A stretch of DNA of 33,549 bases from Nitrospinota bacterium (GTDB taxonomy: Bacteria > Nitrospinota > Nitrospinia > UBA9942). The notes below the pieces were generated by a model. That model was given only the letters and a program-made list of their open reading frames with translations. It had not been told where the DNA came from and did no database searches. The first letter of the stretch is position 1. Each line of letters begins with the position of its first letter. Below, one piece after another: positions 16,001 to 26,763 of this stretch. Made by a program: the position numbers and the translations under genes. The stretch is taken from positions 1 through 33,549 of the forward strand of contig JACQBS010000163.1 of assembly GCA_016194325.1 (NCBI GenBank), in the 5' to 3' direction.

Positions 16001-16631
16001 GAGTGAAATTGACAGATTTGGTGATGTAAATCTGGCGGCAATAGAGGAATATAACAGCATAAGCGAGAGATACAATTTCTTAAAGACACAGCAGGATGAC
16101 CTGATTCTATCTATAAAATCACTACACCAGACTATTGAGAAGATTGACAGCACCACAAAGCATATGTTTGCCGAAACCTTCACAAAGGTAAATGAGAATT
16201 TTAAGGGTATATTCAGGCGGTTATTCGGCGGCGGGAGGGCTGAGCTGATTCTTGTGGATGAGGGTAATATGCTTGAAACAGGTGTTGATATAATTGTCCA
16301 GCCTCCCGGCAAGAGACTTCAAAATATCACACTGCTTTCTGCGGGTGAAAAGGCAATGACAGCCATTTCCCTCCTCTTTTCAATATTCATGGTAAAGCCA
16401 AGCCCGTTCTGTCTATTGGATGAGGTGGATGCCCCTCTTGATGAGGCAAATATTTTCAGGTTCAGGGATATGATAAAAGAGATGTGTTCAAATACGCAAT
16501 TTCTCGTAATTACACACAATCAGAAGACAATGTCATTTGCCGATTCATTATATGGTATCACAATGGAAGAGGATGGGGTGTCAAAGGTCATATCCGTAAA
16601 CCTCAAGGTAAAAGAGGCACTGGCAGCCTGA
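13062..16631 (+). CDS. smc: Chromosome segregation ATPase SMC
   Basis: DNA-organising ATPase of the SMC-ScpAB condensin, acting on the nucleoid. At 1189 aa it has the normal bacterial length. The N-terminal ABC half has the Walker A GPNGCGKSNI at 31-40 and FKSFVDET. Long Glu/Lys-rich coiled coils run from about 165-500 and 660-1000. The hinge lies at about 520-640 (NGVHGVLVDFI, LQGVVVESHDEGV, GEVIDPHGSITGGS). The C-terminal ABC half has the signature LLSAGEKAMTAISLLFSIF and Walker B FCLLDEVDAPLDEAN. Intact, with no repeat insertions, unlike several neighbours. GGAGG precedes the ATG. scpA and scpB are not in the window. Confidence 0.96.
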   Translation: MYFKSLEMIGFKSFVDETKVEFEPGITAIVGPNGCGKSNISDAIRWVLGEQSSKVLRGNKMDDFIFNGSEGRKPLNMAEVSLTVTNLKGAVTSPELSPYEEITVSRKLFRSGESEYYINKTPCRLKDIVDVFLDTGLNTRGFSMMEQGQINKIINSKPDDRRFIIEEAAGVMKYKHRRNAAIQKLESSQQNLLRIGDIVGELERQMNSLKRQANKAERYKKYKGEMRELGIRLLSVELKKEIDALNNVDTEYNSYKEKEIESSARASSSKNRLESLRTELAVEEKGLSELRQEEFELGSRVERDEERLSLAKGQIEDLTNDDIRAVEEVEELKGEIDNLEGQYNNIKSDMESIQIKVDEQKRLYSERENRLIEMNKEHKEKQSNLEQIDTEVIKIIGEISQNKNTLTSLETRLDFIQKRKERVSIEKTETEGNIKNLNITLEDAVKKLSEARERMDGFKKNKEELIGHLIKLKESLRTHEERASEIKERLGTRLSVLKSFEELQKNFEGYEEGVRSVMKSRESGSLNGVHGVLVDFIETSPEFETAIESVLSDRLQGVVVESHDEGVKGVEHLKSQLAGRAQFIPLNLKFHAKAGGEGVSSQGRRAIEVVRCNEKYKGILECLLGDVLIVNDIEGAVNIWRNNGNSYTIVTLNGEVIDPHGSITGGSKKGSEQGLMQRKRQIAEINIEIESLKAEFDSASKERDSVKSEIESLESKIAGLESSIREEEFKLIGEENGLTRIRDEIERFKKKIDTIDYETRGFDIEIGEITAESGKYKDEILKKEEEHGKITAQSNSIKEDMKSLRENLDVLIDDTNRLKVDLTALNGKLDSHKREIERIVRGIEDLNLRIEKREEDRVEISGKKKEIENSIKRMEDEVYQVSLKRDEKKKEINVREESLKEKNESLKAIEEEVKVIEAELEGLRDTLNNLGMKKAELNLRIENLRRRAVEEYNIKENEIPEVTVEEVNFEEVNTRLEFLRSEIDRFGDVNLAAIEEYNSISERYNFLKTQQDDLILSIKSLHQTIEKIDSTTKHMFAETFTKVNENFKGIFRRLFGGGRAELILVDEGNMLETGVDIIVQPPGKRLQNITLLSAGEKAMTAISLLFSIFMVKPSPFCLLDEVDAPLDEANIFRFRDMIKEMCSNTQFLVITHNQKTMSFADSLYGITMEEDGVSKVISVNLKVKEALAA

Positions 16632-16716
16632 ATAAATTTGCCTTCTGAAATCTACAAAAATCTTCCCGCTAAGATTAAGGAGATATCTTTTTAAGATAAA
16701 TCACTGTCTTTTATTG

Positions 16717-16722
16717 TATAAT
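16717..16722 (+). promoter_or_regulatory. -10 element directly before the lipoprotein gene
   Basis: A perfect TATAAT ends eight bases before the ATG at 16731, with no Shine-Dalgarno between. This suggests a nearly leaderless mRNA. No clear -35 is seen. Confidence 0.4.
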
Positions 16723-16730
16723 CTTAAAAT

Positions 16731-17462
16731 ATGTTTATCCTCTTTTTAAGGCTGACTATCCTCTTTTTAATATCCATAATTTTTAGTGGATGTGCAACAG
16801 GGAGATATAGTCATTTTCCATATACTTCCCTTCCATTGTCAAATCTTGCGATAGAAGATGAAATTAAGAACCTTAAAATTGCAGTGGTTTTGTTTGATAT
16901 AGAGGATACAAAGATATCAGGCGGACATTATAAGGGCATGATGCAGAAAATACAGCACTGGGATATTAATATACCTGAGGGGCAGAAAGACTCTTTTCTT
17001 CTGGGGCTGTCTGAAACTGTAAGCCATTCAATAGCTGATGAGTTTTTAAGGCAGGGTTTAAATGTAATTGTAACCGATGGAAAGGATATAAACCGTCTTA
17101 AGGGTCTGGATATAATAGTTACAGGGAAGGTTTCTCAAATTGAACTGAATGCCTACGCAAATGATTACTGGGAGGCTGTGATTATTTTAAAGGATATTAC
17201 ATTATACCGTACGAGGGATGAAGCTATGATGTGGATTGGTGATATTGAAAGGTATTGCAAACTGCCGGATAGCCCTGAAAAACTGGATGGGGCAATGTTC
17301 AAAGCTGTATCAAAATTCTTGAAGACATCTATTGAAGAAAAAAGTTATGAGGATTATTTTCAAAAAAGAAAGGATATTACACCTGCAGAAATTGCAGCAA
17401 GGCTTTCGGCTATTGATATAATAAAAAAAATTAACTCCGACTCTTTTATAACTTCAAAGTAG
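16731..17462 (+). CDS. Hypothetical lipoprotein
   Basis: A 243-aa exported protein. Residues 1-20 form a hydrophobic signal peptide ending in the lipobox FSGC (Cys21), so it should be lipid-anchored. The mature part has mixed alpha/beta segments (LKIAVVLFDIED, GLNVIVTDGKD, GLDIIVTGKVSQIEL, AVIILKDITLYRT) recalling LpoB/DUF4136-like or TolB-N-like folds that assemble outer-membrane complexes, but I cannot assign a family. No Shine-Dalgarno is visible. Its last 17 bp overlap the end of the convergent cyclase gene. Confidence 0.75.
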   Translation: MFILFLRLTILFLISIIFSGCATGRYSHFPYTSLPLSNLAIEDEIKNLKIAVVLFDIEDTKISGGHYKGMMQKIQHWDINIPEGQKDSFLLGLSETVSHSIADEFLRQGLNVIVTDGKDINRLKGLDIIVTGKVSQIELNAYANDYWEAVIILKDITLYRTRDEAMMWIGDIERYCKLPDSPEKLDGAMFKAVSKFLKTSIEEKSYEDYFQKRKDITPAEIAARLSAIDIIKKINSDSFITSK

Positions 17463-19185
17463 AAACCTTACCCTTTATTGACTTGACCTGATATATATCC
17501 ATTGCACCCCTTTTGCCCCTTACCTGAACCTGTTTTAGTTTCTCAACATCAAGCTTTAAGCCTTTAAGCTCATTGTAGGTGCTCTCTGTAATCAATATCT
17601 GTCCACCCTGAGCTAATCCCTCTAACCTGCTGGCAATATTCACCCCGTTTCCAACAACGGTGTATTCCATCCTCTTTTCCGAGCCTATGTTGCCAGCGAT
17701 TACACTTCCTGTATTTACCCCTATGCCGACGGCGAGTTCAACAAACCCCCTTTTTCTGTTCCTCATGTTAAGAGCCTTAAGCTTCTCCTGCATCTCCAGT
17801 GCTGCCGCCACCCCTCTCTTTGCATGGTCTTTATAATATATGGGCGTCCCGAATACTGCCATCAGGCCGTCACCAATAAATTTATCCAGAGTCCCGCCGT
17901 ATTTAAATATAACATCAATCATCTCTGCAAAGTATTCATTGAGCAAATCCACAATATATTCGGGAGGCTTTGCCTCCGTTATCTCTGTAAACCCTCTTAT
18001 GTCTGAGAAGAGGATAGTTACATTCTGCCTCCTCCCGCCAAGCGAGATGGTCTTTGCCTTATTCATTATCTCATCCACTATCTGCGGTGACAGGAACCTC
18101 TGATATATTCCCCTCTTCCTCTCCTCTTCCCTTATATTTTCATAGAGCTTGGCATTTTCTATGGCAATAGCGGCATGACAGGCAAATGTGTTCAGGAGTT
18201 CCTCATCCTCTTTTGTAAATGGAAGGTTCTCATGTTTATTTATAACCTGAATTACCCCAATCATCTTTTCCTTTGAATAAAGAGGGACACACAGGATAGA
18301 CCTCGTCTTGAATCCTGTTTTTCTGTCAACCCTCTGATTAAATCTCGGCTCATTTTTTACATCATTGACAATAATCGGTTTTCCGGTTTTTGCCACCCAG
18401 CCGGCAATCCCCTCCCCTACCTTGAGCTTTATCTTCTTTACCTTTTCACCCTTTTCGCCGAGGGCAATTCTAAAAATAAGCTCCTTTTCATCTTCATCAA
18501 TGAGGAGGACAGAGCTTACCTCAGCCTTCATGACCTCTGTCGCATTATGCATTACCACCTTTAACAATGGGTCTAAATCAAGGATAGAGTTTATATTCCT
18601 GCTGATCTCGGAAAGTGTATTAAGCTCATTTATCTTTTTGAGGGATGTATCAAAAAGCCGGGCATTTTCAATTACTATGGATATATTATTGGCAAGGATA
18701 TTCAGTATTCTGAGGTCGTCATCAACAAAAGGTGAATTTAATTCCTTATTTATAACCTCTAAGACGCCTATCGCAATGTTTTTAACAAGCAATGGGGTGC
18801 ATAATATATTATGGGTTTCATATTTTAGCTTTTGGCTGATGGATTTCTTGAACCTCTTATCTTTATAGACATCATTGGCAATAACAGGCTTTTTATTCTT
18901 GAATACCCAGCCGGCAATCCCCTCACCTACCCTTAACTTATATTTTTTAATCTCCTCCGACTTCTCACCCTTTGTAACCTTAAACTCCAGAAGTCCCGTA
19001 TCCTTATTTTGTAAGATTATTGAACCTGCATCTGTATGCAGCACCTCCATTACACGGTCCATCATGGCATCCAGAACCCTGTTAAAATTAAATGGGGCTA
19101 TGGCTACCTGACTCACCTGCTGGAGAATCTTTAACTGGAACTCCTTTATCTTGGCAATGCTTTCTTGTGACTTTATTTTTTCCAC
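17446..19185 (-). CDS. GAF-GAF class III adenylate cyclase
   Basis: Soluble signalling enzyme of 579 aa predicted to make cAMP. Two GAF domains (about 35-180 and 205-350) each contain a GEGIAGWV..(K)P(V/I)I.NDV block and are likely small-ligand sensors. The catalytic domain (about 385-560) keeps the two metal aspartates (Asp395 in FSDIRGFT, Asp439 in FIGDGLMAVFG), the adenine-selecting Lys435 with Thr509 (EYTVVG), and the transition-state Asn516 and Arg520 (VNIASR), so it should be an active class IIIb adenylate cyclase. It starts with GTG at 19185 behind GAGAGA. A CRP/FNR-type box upstream of 3616 may connect with cAMP signalling, but that is speculative. Confidence 0.9.
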   Translation of the reverse strand: MEKIKSQESIAKIKEFQLKILQQVSQVAIAPFNFNRVLDAMMDRVMEVLHTDAGSIILQNKDTGLLEFKVTKGEKSEEIKKYKLRVGEGIAGWVFKNKKPVIANDVYKDKRFKKSISQKLKYETHNILCTPLLVKNIAIGVLEVINKELNSPFVDDDLRILNILANNISIVIENARLFDTSLKKINELNTLSEISRNINSILDLDPLLKVVMHNATEVMKAEVSSVLLIDEDEKELIFRIALGEKGEKVKKIKLKVGEGIAGWVAKTGKPIIVNDVKNEPRFNQRVDRKTGFKTRSILCVPLYSKEKMIGVIQVINKHENLPFTKEDEELLNTFACHAAIAIENAKLYENIREEERKRGIYQRFLSPQIVDEIMNKAKTISLGGRRQNVTILFSDIRGFTEITEAKPPEYIVDLLNEYFAEMIDVIFKYGGTLDKFIGDGLMAVFGTPIYYKDHAKRGVAAALEMQEKLKALNMRNRKRGFVELAVGIGVNTGSVIAGNIGSEKRMEYTVVGNGVNIASRLEGLAQGGQILITESTYNELKGLKLDVEKLKQVQVRGKRGAMDIYQVKSIKGKVSTLKL

Positions 19186-19293
19186 GGCAATTCTCTCTCA
19201 ATTCCATCAAATAGTAATACCGTATCAGAAAAATAGCAATAAGATTTTATAGGAATATTTAATTAGTGGATGGGAGTTAATAAAAGGAAGTAA

Positions 19294-19316
19294 GGGCCGC
19301 CATTTAACGGCGACCC
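19294..19316 (-). terminator. Intrinsic terminator after the small membrane protein genes
   Basis: On the minus strand GGGTCGCC, loop GTTAAAT, GGCGGCCC forms an 8-bp stem with one G-U pair, followed by the T-rich TTACTTCCTTTTATT. It is about 30 bp after the stop of the 46-aa gene. Confidence 0.65.
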
Positions 19317-19346
19317 CTGTTGTTGAAATGAAACGATAAAAATTCT

Positions 19347-19487
19347 TTAATGAGAGGCTTTTGCCTCTGTCTTTTCTTTCTCTGGAACCAACTGAAGCCC
19401 CTGTGTCTTCATTAATCCTACATCAAGCATATAAAAAACAAAACCGCATATGACAACAAAAACTAAAAAAGAAATTACAGATTTCAT
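19347..19487 (-). CDS. 46-aa single-pass membrane protein
   Basis: Begins MKSVISFLVFVVICGF, one hydrophobic helix (about 3-21), followed by a hydrophilic tail ending EKEKTEAKASH. A GGGGAGG six bases before the ATG is one of the best ribosome binding sites in the window, and a terminator follows. The size and layout recall small subunits of respiratory complexes (for example CcoQ- or CydX-like), but no family is recognised. Probably co-transcribed with the 36-aa gene immediately upstream (23 bp away). Confidence 0.65.
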   Translation of the reverse strand: MKSVISFLVFVVICGFVFYMLDVGLMKTQGLQLVPEKEKTEAKASH

Positions 19488-19510
19488 ATCTTACCTCCCC
19501 TTAATTAAGT

Positions 19511-19621
19511 CTATCCATGATGTGCCGCAACACCATGTGTAAATATTAATAACCACCAAAAATATACAAGCACCAAAATAGATACCCCTGTAAAAAGGGC
19601 TGCACCTGCCTTATCACTCAT
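19511..19621 (-). CDS. 36-aa single-pass membrane protein
   Basis: Begins MSDKAGAALFTGVSILVLV, then YFWWLLIFTH and the His-containing end GVAAHHG. One membrane helix at about 8-28. GAGGAGGT (19628-19635) lies 6 to 7 bases before the ATG. It is followed by the 46-aa membrane protein gene and a terminator, so the pair forms a compact two-gene unit. The aromatic WW and terminal histidines would suit a small subunit of a membrane redox complex, which is a guess from composition only. Confidence 0.65.
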   Translation of the reverse strand: MSDKAGAALFTGVSILVLVYFWWLLIFTHGVAAHHG

Positions 19622-19722
19622 AATTTTACCTCCTCTTTAAAGATAATTGATAATGGAGAGATTTTTTAACATACAATATGTATTTGTGTCAATAAAAAAA
19701 TACATTTTTAAATTGGAGCATA

Positions 19723-20711
19723 TCAGATAAAACTTTTTATCTTGGCTAAAATTATACCCTCTCTCAATCCATAATCACTTACCATCATACTGTCAAATCC
19801 AAAAATCTCCATAGTCTTTATTACAATTACAGCGCCGGGAATAATGAGGTCTTCTCTCCCCTTCTCAAGTGCAGGAATATTTCTCCTCTCCTTGAGAGGC
19901 ATCTTTTTTAATCTATCAAGTAATTTTTTTACATTTTCCAATTTCAGTATATAACCATTAATCTTTGACGGGTCGTATGGATACAGATTTAAATCAAGTG
20001 CCGCAAGTGTGGTTACTGTCCCTGCAGTCCCTATAAGAAGTGCGGAATGCGGAATGCGGAATGCGGAATTAATTTCATCTTTTACATTTTTAATCTTATC
20101 AGCTATTACATTCTCTAAGTCCTTTAATTCTTCATCATTAACAGGGTCTTTGGTTATATACCTCTCTGAGAGATGAACCACCCCTAAATCTGTTCCAACA
20201 GAATTAACTAATTTTTTGTCCTCTGTAAAGACATATTCAGTACTTCCTCCGCCAATATCAAATATAATTGCCCTCCCCTTACTCCCCTCCTTGCTAAGGA
20301 GGGGAAGGGGGAGGTTACCAGAAAAGACGCCGAGGATGGTCATCCTTGCCTCCTCCTCCCAGGGGATAACCTCCAGTTGAAGACCGGTTACACTCTTAAT
20401 CTTTTCTATAAATGCAGACCTGTTTTTTGCCTCCCTTACAGCACTCGTTGCTACAATCCATATTACAGATGGGTTGTATTTTGAAGCCTCATCTTTAAAG
20501 GTAAGGACAGTATTGATAGTTCTCTCCATCGCCTTATCTATCAGAATGCCGCCATTGGATAATCCCTCTCCAAGACGGGTAATTGCCTGATTTGAATGGA
20601 GTCGTTTAAATCCTTTCTTGTTGCTTTCTACAACAAGGAGCCTTACAGTATTAGTCCCTAAATCTATTGATGCAAAGACTCTCGACTCCTGACCCCTGAC
20701 CCCGGACTTAT

Positions 20712-20727
<16 letters not shown>
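19723..20727 (-). CDS. Ppx/GppA exopolyphosphatase / pppGpp phosphohydrolase family
   Basis: ASKHA-fold phosphatase of 334 aa acting on polyphosphate or pppGpp. Family motifs are FASIDLGTNTVRLLV (phosphate loop 1), ATSAVREAKN, IIFDIGGGSTEYVF (loop 2), SVGTDLGVVHLSERY, GTAGTVTTLAALDL and PGAVIVIKTMEIFG. The catalytic acidic and glycine residues are present. The ATG overlaps the end of the helicase gene by 16 bp. Three repeat-derived insertions are visible: SGVRGQESRV at the N terminus, LPLPLLSKEG near 140-149 (a perfect 9-bp hairpin in DNA at 20284-20304), and FRIPHSALL near 219-228 (GCGGAAT repeated four times). Polyphosphate versus pppGpp preference cannot be told. Confidence 0.9.
20042..20069. 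repeat. GCGGAAT x4 inside the Ppx/GppA gene
   Basis: Four exact, contiguous 7-bp units (20042, 20049, 20056, 20063). On the coding strand they encode the FRIPHSA-type peptide. The frame is kept. Confidence 0.9.
20284..20304. repeat. CCCCTCCTT...AAGGAGGGG hairpin inside the Ppx/GppA gene
   Basis: A perfect 9-bp stem with a 3-base loop. It encodes the PLLSKEG-type insertion and is a known-looking dispersed palindrome. Confidence 0.75.
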
Positions 20728-23724
<2,997 letters not shown>

Positions 23725-23732
<8 letters not shown>

Positions 23733-24114
23733 AATGCTTTAGCAGTCTTCTTATATTGCTCTTCTCCCACTCCCTTGCCTCTTTATAATACTTAAATCTC
23801 CTCTCCATATTTTTAAATTCAGGCGTATGAATCCTCCTCCTCCCGTTCACTATCCTGACTCCAACAACCTTATGCAGCATCTCATGATAGACTATACTCT
23901 CTATAAAATATGAGGGGATATCTTGTCGGTCAAGGCTCGGGTGGATTCTTATAATATTGTCTTTCTCAGTATAAGAGCCGAATCTTATATATCGTCTGCC
24001 ATTACGGACATTTCTGCCCCATGTTATTTTGATTGAGATAGTCCCTCCAAAATACTCATGATTGAGCCTGTCAAATATCTCTTTTAAATTAAAAAATCTA
24101 CCATTAATATTCAT
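23725..24114 (-). CDS. SprT-like zinc metalloprotease domain protein
   Basis: A 129-aa protein with a SprT-type core: FDRLNHEYFGGTISIKITWG near the N terminus, IRIHPSLD, and the zinc motif VYHEMLHKVVG (HExxH), with a later His in RRIHTPEF as likely third ligand. SprT/Spartan-family proteases act on proteins bound or crosslinked to DNA, at least in the eukaryotic relatives; the bacterial role is less clear. Its stop overlaps the start of the helicase-nuclease gene (ATGGATGA), so the two are probably translated together, which supports a DNA-repair link. No zinc-ribbon tail is present. Confidence 0.8.
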
Positions 24115-24122
24115 TAAGTTTT

Positions 24123-24401
24123 TTACAACCCCATCTTCTTTAGTGCATCGTCCCCGCGAGTTGCCTGAATCGGGGCGTCTTCGGGGAGATAGAGCATCAC
24201 GCCGCCTTTTACAGGTCTTATAACTATCTTCCCTTCTTCTGCTAACTTTTTAGTAGCCTCTATGGGATTCTCCCCTTCAAAATATTTTTTGAATGCCTCA
24301 TTAAAGCCTGAGTATATAGTATGAATCCCCTTATAGCCCTCTTTTCTCAGCGATACAATCGCCTTCTTTACAAACTCCTCATGACTCATCTTCTCTGACA
24401 T
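24123..24401 (-). CDS. Small hypothetical protein
   Basis: A 92-aa charged soluble protein with a helical N-terminal half (MSHEEFVKKAIVSLRKEGYK) and a possible beta-hairpin (KIVIRPVKGGVMLYLPEDAP) that could be a small winged-helix wing. I do not recognise the family. AAAGGAGG lies just before the ATG. It is 8 bp upstream of the SprT-like gene in the same operon. Confidence 0.75.
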   Translation of the reverse strand: MSEKMSHEEFVKKAIVSLRKEGYKGIHTIYSGFNEAFKKYFEGENPIEATKKLAEEGKIVIRPVKGGVMLYLPEDAPIQATRGDDALKKMGL

Positions 24402-24441
24402 ATAAACCTCCTTTCCTAATTAACCACAGGGCTCTGTGGCT

Positions 24442-24939
24442 TTATGTTTCCCTCTTACAGATAAAGTTAAGATGCTCTGGCAAAAGATAATATTGGAGAA
24501 CCCCTTGATGAGTTGGTAGTCTCTCTGCATCTATTCTCAAGATACCACCCATTTCAAACTTTATATTTATATTACAGGATTCGCATAAAAGCCACAGGGC
24601 TATGTTATGCAGGGACGGCAAATGACCGGCAACAAAGACTCTCTCTTTATCCTTAAAACCTGCCAGATAATCAATAAAATCTTCAGGTGAGGAATTGGGA
24701 GTAAGTGAATCTGTAACCTCAATTTCTTTCAGAGGGTAAGAAAGAGTCCCTGCTATAATCTCTGCGGATTCCTTTGCCCTTGCTTTAGGGCTTGAAATCA
24801 TAAGGTCAAAAGATACACCCGTTTTTTTCAGTGCTATTGCAGTCCTTCCTATCTGTGCTTTTCCTTCAGGGCTCAGGTGTCTCTGAGGGTCCTGCTCCTC
24901 GCTTAGAGCCTGTCCATGTTGCAAGAGATATATTTGCAT
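24442..24939 (-). CDS. SixA-like histidine phosphatase
   Basis: A 165-aa protein of the histidine phosphatase superfamily, close to SixA, which dephosphorylates phosphohistidine proteins. Seen are MQIYLLQHGQA (His8 as catalytic His), RHLSPEGKAQIG, LMISSPKARAKESAEI, the acidic ITDSL-like EVTDSLTPN, and VFVAGHLPSLHNIA with the second His. The usual Arg of the RHG triad is Gln (QHG), a variant I believe occurs in other SixA-like proteins. There is no Shine-Dalgarno; a TATAGC ends two bases before the ATG, so the transcript may be leaderless. Confidence 0.82.
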   Translation of the reverse strand: MQIYLLQHGQALSEEQDPQRHLSPEGKAQIGRTAIALKKTGVSFDLMISSPKARAKESAEIIAGTLSYPLKEIEVTDSLTPNSSPEDFIDYLAGFKDKERVFVAGHLPSLHNIALWLLCESCNINIKFEMGGILRIDAERLPTHQGVLQYYLLPEHLNFICKRET

Positions 24940-24954
24940 ATGCTATAAAAAGAA

Positions 24955-25050
24955 AGATTGCTTCGCCTTCGGCTCGCAATGACAGGTAGAGGGTTTGTCA
25001 TTCCGAGCCCTTCGCATGTCATTCTGAGCAGAGCGAAGAATCTCGTTTTT
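24955..25050. repeat. Intergenic TTGCTTCG...CAATGACA / TCATTCTGAGCAGAGCGAAG palindromic repeat
   Basis: Opposed copies of GATTGCTTCGCCTTCGGCTC with CAATGACA and of GTCATTCTGAGCAGAGCGAA with GAATCTCG, between sixA-like and the RNase gene. Same family as the in-gene copies at 22188 and 28755. Confidence 0.8.
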
Positions 25051-25081
25051 CTGCTCAGGGTAAACTCCGCCAGGAATCTCA

Positions 25082-26617
25082 TTACAGGGCTGATATCTCA
25101 TACTGCTCCTGATGGAGGTCGTAGTCAGACTTTACAACTATCTTCACTTTTAAGTCTTTTTCCAGTTTGTCTATATACTGGTTTTCTTCATCAAATAGCA
25201 TGTCAGCGACTATTGGATGGACATTCAGAAGGACCTTTCTCTTTTTTGGTGATGCGTTTATAATCCTCTGTATCTCCCTGAATATCTCATAACACACAGT
25301 GGTAGGAGACTTTATGCTCCCCCTCCCCTCACAGTATGTGCACGGCTGGCAGAGTGTTCTGCCCAGAGAATCCCTCACTCTCTTTCTCGTCATCTCCACA
25401 AGTCCGAATTCCGATATCTTCATTATTTTTGTCCTTGACCTGTCAGGTTTTAGTGCCTGTTCAAGTGCGTGAAATACCTTCTCCTTGCTCTCATTCTTCT
25501 CCATGTCAATAAAATCCAGGATGATTAATCCCCCGATATTTCTCAGCCTCAGCTGGTAGACAATCTCTTTAACTGCCTCCAGATTGGTTTCAAGAATCGT
25601 CTCCTCAGGATTTTTCTTCCCGACGAATTTGCCTGTATTTACATCTATTGCGACAAGCGCCTCAGTTTGGTCAATGACTATGTATCCACCTGACTTAAGC
25701 CAGATCTTCCTGCCCAATGCCCTATCTATTTCAATCTCTATTCCATAGGTATCAAATATCGGGTCTTTGCCTGTGTAGAGTTCAATCTTGGATTTCAATG
25801 CAGGCATATAAGAATTTACAAACTGAATACATTTTTCGTATTCTTCCTGAGAATCAATCACCAGCCTGTCAACATTTTTTGTAAAAATATCCCTTATTGA
25901 CCTGAATATGAGATTTAAGTCCTGATGTATGAGAACAGGTGCAGATACCCTCTCGCTCTTCTGCTTTATATCGTTCCAGAGCTTGGTCAGAAACTCTATA
26001 TCGGCTATGAATTCCTCCCTGTCTTTCCCCTCACTTGCAGTCCTTACAATAAAACCATCACCCGGAGGCTTTAGTTCCAATAGGAGTTTTTTCAGCCTCC
26101 TCCTTTCAGAGTCATCCTCTATCCTTCTTGAAATTCCTACATGGTCAACTGAGGGCATAAACACCAAATATCTTCCGGGAAGTGAGATATATGATGTAAT
26201 CCTTGCCCCTTTGCTTCCTATCGGGTCTTTTGAGACCTGCACAAGAATCTCCTGCCCTTCCTGGAGTAATTCTTCAATAGGTAATTTCTGAATCGTCTCC
26301 CGCGGCATCTCCTCATCAGTCGTATCTGTCACCTCGTCATTAATGGATATATCTTCACCTGCTAATTTTTCGTATTCTTCCATCGTATCCGGTACATTTA
26401 TATCGGATACATAAAGAAAACCTGATTTCCCAAGCCCTATGTCTATGAATGCCACCTGCATACCAGGTAGAACCTTTACCACTCTGCCTTTATAGACATT
26501 TCCTACAATCCCCTCATCCTTCTTCCTTTCAATATAAAGCTCGGAGATGTCGCCGTTCTCCAGGAGGGCTACCCTCGTCTCCCTCATATTTGTATTTACT
26601 ATTATTTCAGATGACAT
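25082..26617 (-). CDS. rng: Ribonuclease G/E family endoribonuclease
   Basis: RNA-processing and degradation enzyme of 511 aa, the size of RNase G (no long C-terminal scaffold of RNase E). The S1-like domain is at about 35-130 (GIVGNVYKGRVVKVLPGMQVAFIDIG, KSGFLYVSDI) with an acidic insertion. The catalytic DNase I-like core has ALVAIDVNTGKFVG and GGLIILDFIDM, carrying the two metal aspartates. The zinc-link CQPCTYCEGRG around residues 425-435 supports dimer formation. No clear Shine-Dalgarno precedes the ATG. It follows the radical SAM gene, an arrangement known for TIGR03960/DUF2344 proteins. Confidence 0.93.
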   Translation of the reverse strand: MSSEIIVNTNMRETRVALLENGDISELYIERKKDEGIVGNVYKGRVVKVLPGMQVAFIDIGLGKSGFLYVSDINVPDTMEEYEKLAGEDISINDEVTDTTDEEMPRETIQKLPIEELLQEGQEILVQVSKDPIGSKGARITSYISLPGRYLVFMPSVDHVGISRRIEDDSERRRLKKLLLELKPPGDGFIVRTASEGKDREEFIADIEFLTKLWNDIKQKSERVSAPVLIHQDLNLIFRSIRDIFTKNVDRLVIDSQEEYEKCIQFVNSYMPALKSKIELYTGKDPIFDTYGIEIEIDRALGRKIWLKSGGYIVIDQTEALVAIDVNTGKFVGKKNPEETILETNLEAVKEIVYQLRLRNIGGLIILDFIDMEKNESKEKVFHALEQALKPDRSRTKIMKISEFGLVEMTRKRVRDSLGRTLCQPCTYCEGRGSIKSPTTVCYEIFREIQRIINASPKKRKVLLNVHPIVADMLFDEENQYIDKLEKDLKVKIVVKSDYDLHQEQYEISAL

Positions 26618-26620
26618 AAG

Positions 26621-26760
26621 AAAAAAACAAAGAGATTAAGGAGAAATGGGGAAATTGGGGAAAAGGAGAATATAAGTCTTTTTTAAAAAATATTTTTAAA
26701 GATTTTTTCTCCATTTCTCCTCACCTCTCCCTTTCTCCTTATTTTTTTATAATTTCCTAT
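26621..26760. repeat. Intergenic palindrome (GGAGAAATGG arms) with conserved tail
   Basis: The left arm is made of GGAGAAATGGGGAAATTGGG-type units; the right arm carries TTCTCCATTTCTCCTCACC and TTTCTCCTT, around the core CTTTTTTAAAAAATATTTTT. The tail TTTATAATTTCCTATAC matches the tails at 5367 and 9679 although the arm sequence is quite different. Confidence 0.75.
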
Positions 26761-26763
26761 ACA

